Assembly: GCA_022712775.1 (NCBI GenBank)
Contig: JAFLJZ010000226.1
Coordinates: 1 to 6,189 of the forward strand
Reading direction: 5' to 3'
DNA length: 6,189 bases
DNA from: Sulfurimonas sp.
GTDB lineage: Bacteria; Campylobacterota; Campylobacteria; Campylobacterales; Sulfurimonadaceae
The translations under genes were made by a program, and so were the position numbers. Below the pieces are notes generated by a model that made no database searches, was not told the DNA's origin, and saw nothing but the letters and a program-made list of their open reading frames with translations. Positions within the stretch are counted from its first letter, which is position 1; the number at the start of each line of letters is the position of its first letter. Shown piece after piece: positions 5,773 through 6,189 of this stretch.

Positions 5773-6189
5773 TTAGTCTAGCGTAGCGTATAACGCTTCA
5801 GCTGCTTTGATATCTTCACGAGATGGTTTAACTCTAATAGATACGTACTTTGTGTTTCCATTTTTGTCAACTGATTTTAAAACTGTTGCATAAACCCAGT
5901 AAAAACCTCCACCTTTTCGTTGATTTTTAACATATCCTGTCCAAAAACCTTTATTTTGAACATCTTCCCAAAGAGATTTAAAGGCAGCACGAGGCATCTC
6001 AGGGTGACGTACTACGTTATGCGGTTGACCAAGTAAATCTTCTTCATTCATATTCGCTATTTTAAGAAAAGAATCACTCGCATACTCCACTATACCTTTT
6101 TCATCAGTCTCAGATAAAAGGTAAAGATCATTATATAAGACTTCACCATCTTCTAGAAAAGTCAAGCCTTCTGTACTTATTTCATTATT
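5773..6189 (-). CDS. Aer/CetB-like PAS-domain redox or energy sensor, 5' end probably outside the window
   Basis: A small PAS protein of the Aer/CetB kind, which bind FAD and report redox or energy state to a chemoreceptor. Counting from a possible TTG at 6165, the 130 residues are a single PAS domain. It closely resembles the N-terminus of E. coli Aer: GQPHNVVRHPEMPRAAF (46-62) against Aer GQPHNMVRHPDMPKAAF, then FWTGYVKNQRKGG (74-86) and FYWVYATV (88-95). R53 and H54 match the FAD-related Aer R57 and H58. E56 replaces Aer D60 and S30 appears to replace Aer N34. There is no membrane segment or signalling domain. The frame stays open to base 6189 (eight more codons), and the TTG has no well-spaced ribosome site (AGAAGG lies only one base away), so the true start probably lies upstream of the window. 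It ends 13 bases before the receptor ATG, suggesting a split sensor-receptor pair. FAD binding is likely but not proven. Confidence 0.9.
   Translation of the reverse strand, partial: NNEISTEGLTFLEDGEVLYNDLYLLSETDEKGIVEYASDSFLKIANMNEEDLLGQPHNVVRHPEMPRAAFKSLWEDVQNKGFWTGYVKNQRKGGGFYWVYATVLKSVDKNGNTKYVSIRVKPSREDIKAAEALYATLD

Larger units (their letters stand above)
1..6189 (-). other. Interior of a single chemosensory operon
   Basis: Six genes run in one direction with spacings of 13 bases (PAS to receptor), 5 (receptor to CheW), a 1-base overlap (CheW to CheB), 11 (CheB to HEAT) and 6 (HEAT to CheR). There is no room for promoters or terminators between them, so one transcript is likely. The promoter should lie above 6189, and further genes may lie on either side. 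CheA, CheY and CheZ are not in the window. Confidence 0.85.

Noticed and set aside
5287..5781. Plus-strand open frame of 164 codons opposite the receptor gene
   Set aside because: It is antisense to an unmistakable MCP coding region, with a Ser/Ile/Leu/Cys-rich low-complexity translation. It is the mirror of the Ala/Ser/Glu-rich coiled coil and matches no known family.
6163..6165. TTG as the start of the PAS gene
   Set aside because: The frame remains open to the window edge (eight more codons), and the only Shine-Dalgarno-like bases lie one base from the TTG. An upstream start outside the window is more likely.

Overview
The window looks like the interior of one chemosensory (chemotaxis) operon from an AT-rich bacterium. 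It is most likely a member of the Campylobacterota (Epsilonproteobacteria) of the Sulfurimonas, Sulfuricurvum or Arcobacter kind. That placement rests on base composition, the style of the short stand-alone Aer/CetB-like PAS protein and the overall protein character. It is an inference, not a database result. All genes lie on the minus strand, so transcription runs from high to low coordinates. Gaps between genes are 5 to 13 bases, with one 1-base overlap. No internal promoter, terminator, RNA gene, mobile element, repeat array or CRISPR was seen. No stretch over 300 bases lacks a gene.

Order of transcription: (1) an Aer/CetB-like PAS sensor protein (5773-6189, 5' end probably outside the window); (2) a soluble methyl-accepting chemotaxis protein (3870-5759) with no membrane segment, no HAMP and no recognisable ligand domain, but with two signalling hairpins in tandem whose tips lie almost exactly 300 residues apart; (3) a scaffold with three CheW domains (2500-3864); (4) a full-length CheB with receiver and methylesterase domains (1436-2500), starting with GTG and sharing one base with the cheW stop; (5) a small acidic HEAT-repeat protein (801-1424); (6) a CheR methyltransferase (1-794), complete except for its last residues beyond base 1.

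Taken together, the genes suggest a self-contained cytoplasmic chemosensory array. The PAS protein would sense redox or energy state and act in trans on a receptor with no sensor of its own. The receptor has two CheW/CheA-binding tips, the triple CheW would build the baseplate, and CheR and CheB would adjust receptor methylation (consensus methylation sites occur in both hairpins). The HEAT protein, placed between the two adaptation enzymes, has no assigned role. No CheA kinase, CheY or CheZ is present in the window; they would have to lie outside it or be shared with another system. The best candidate for something under-described is the combination of double-tip soluble receptor, triple CheW and HEAT protein.
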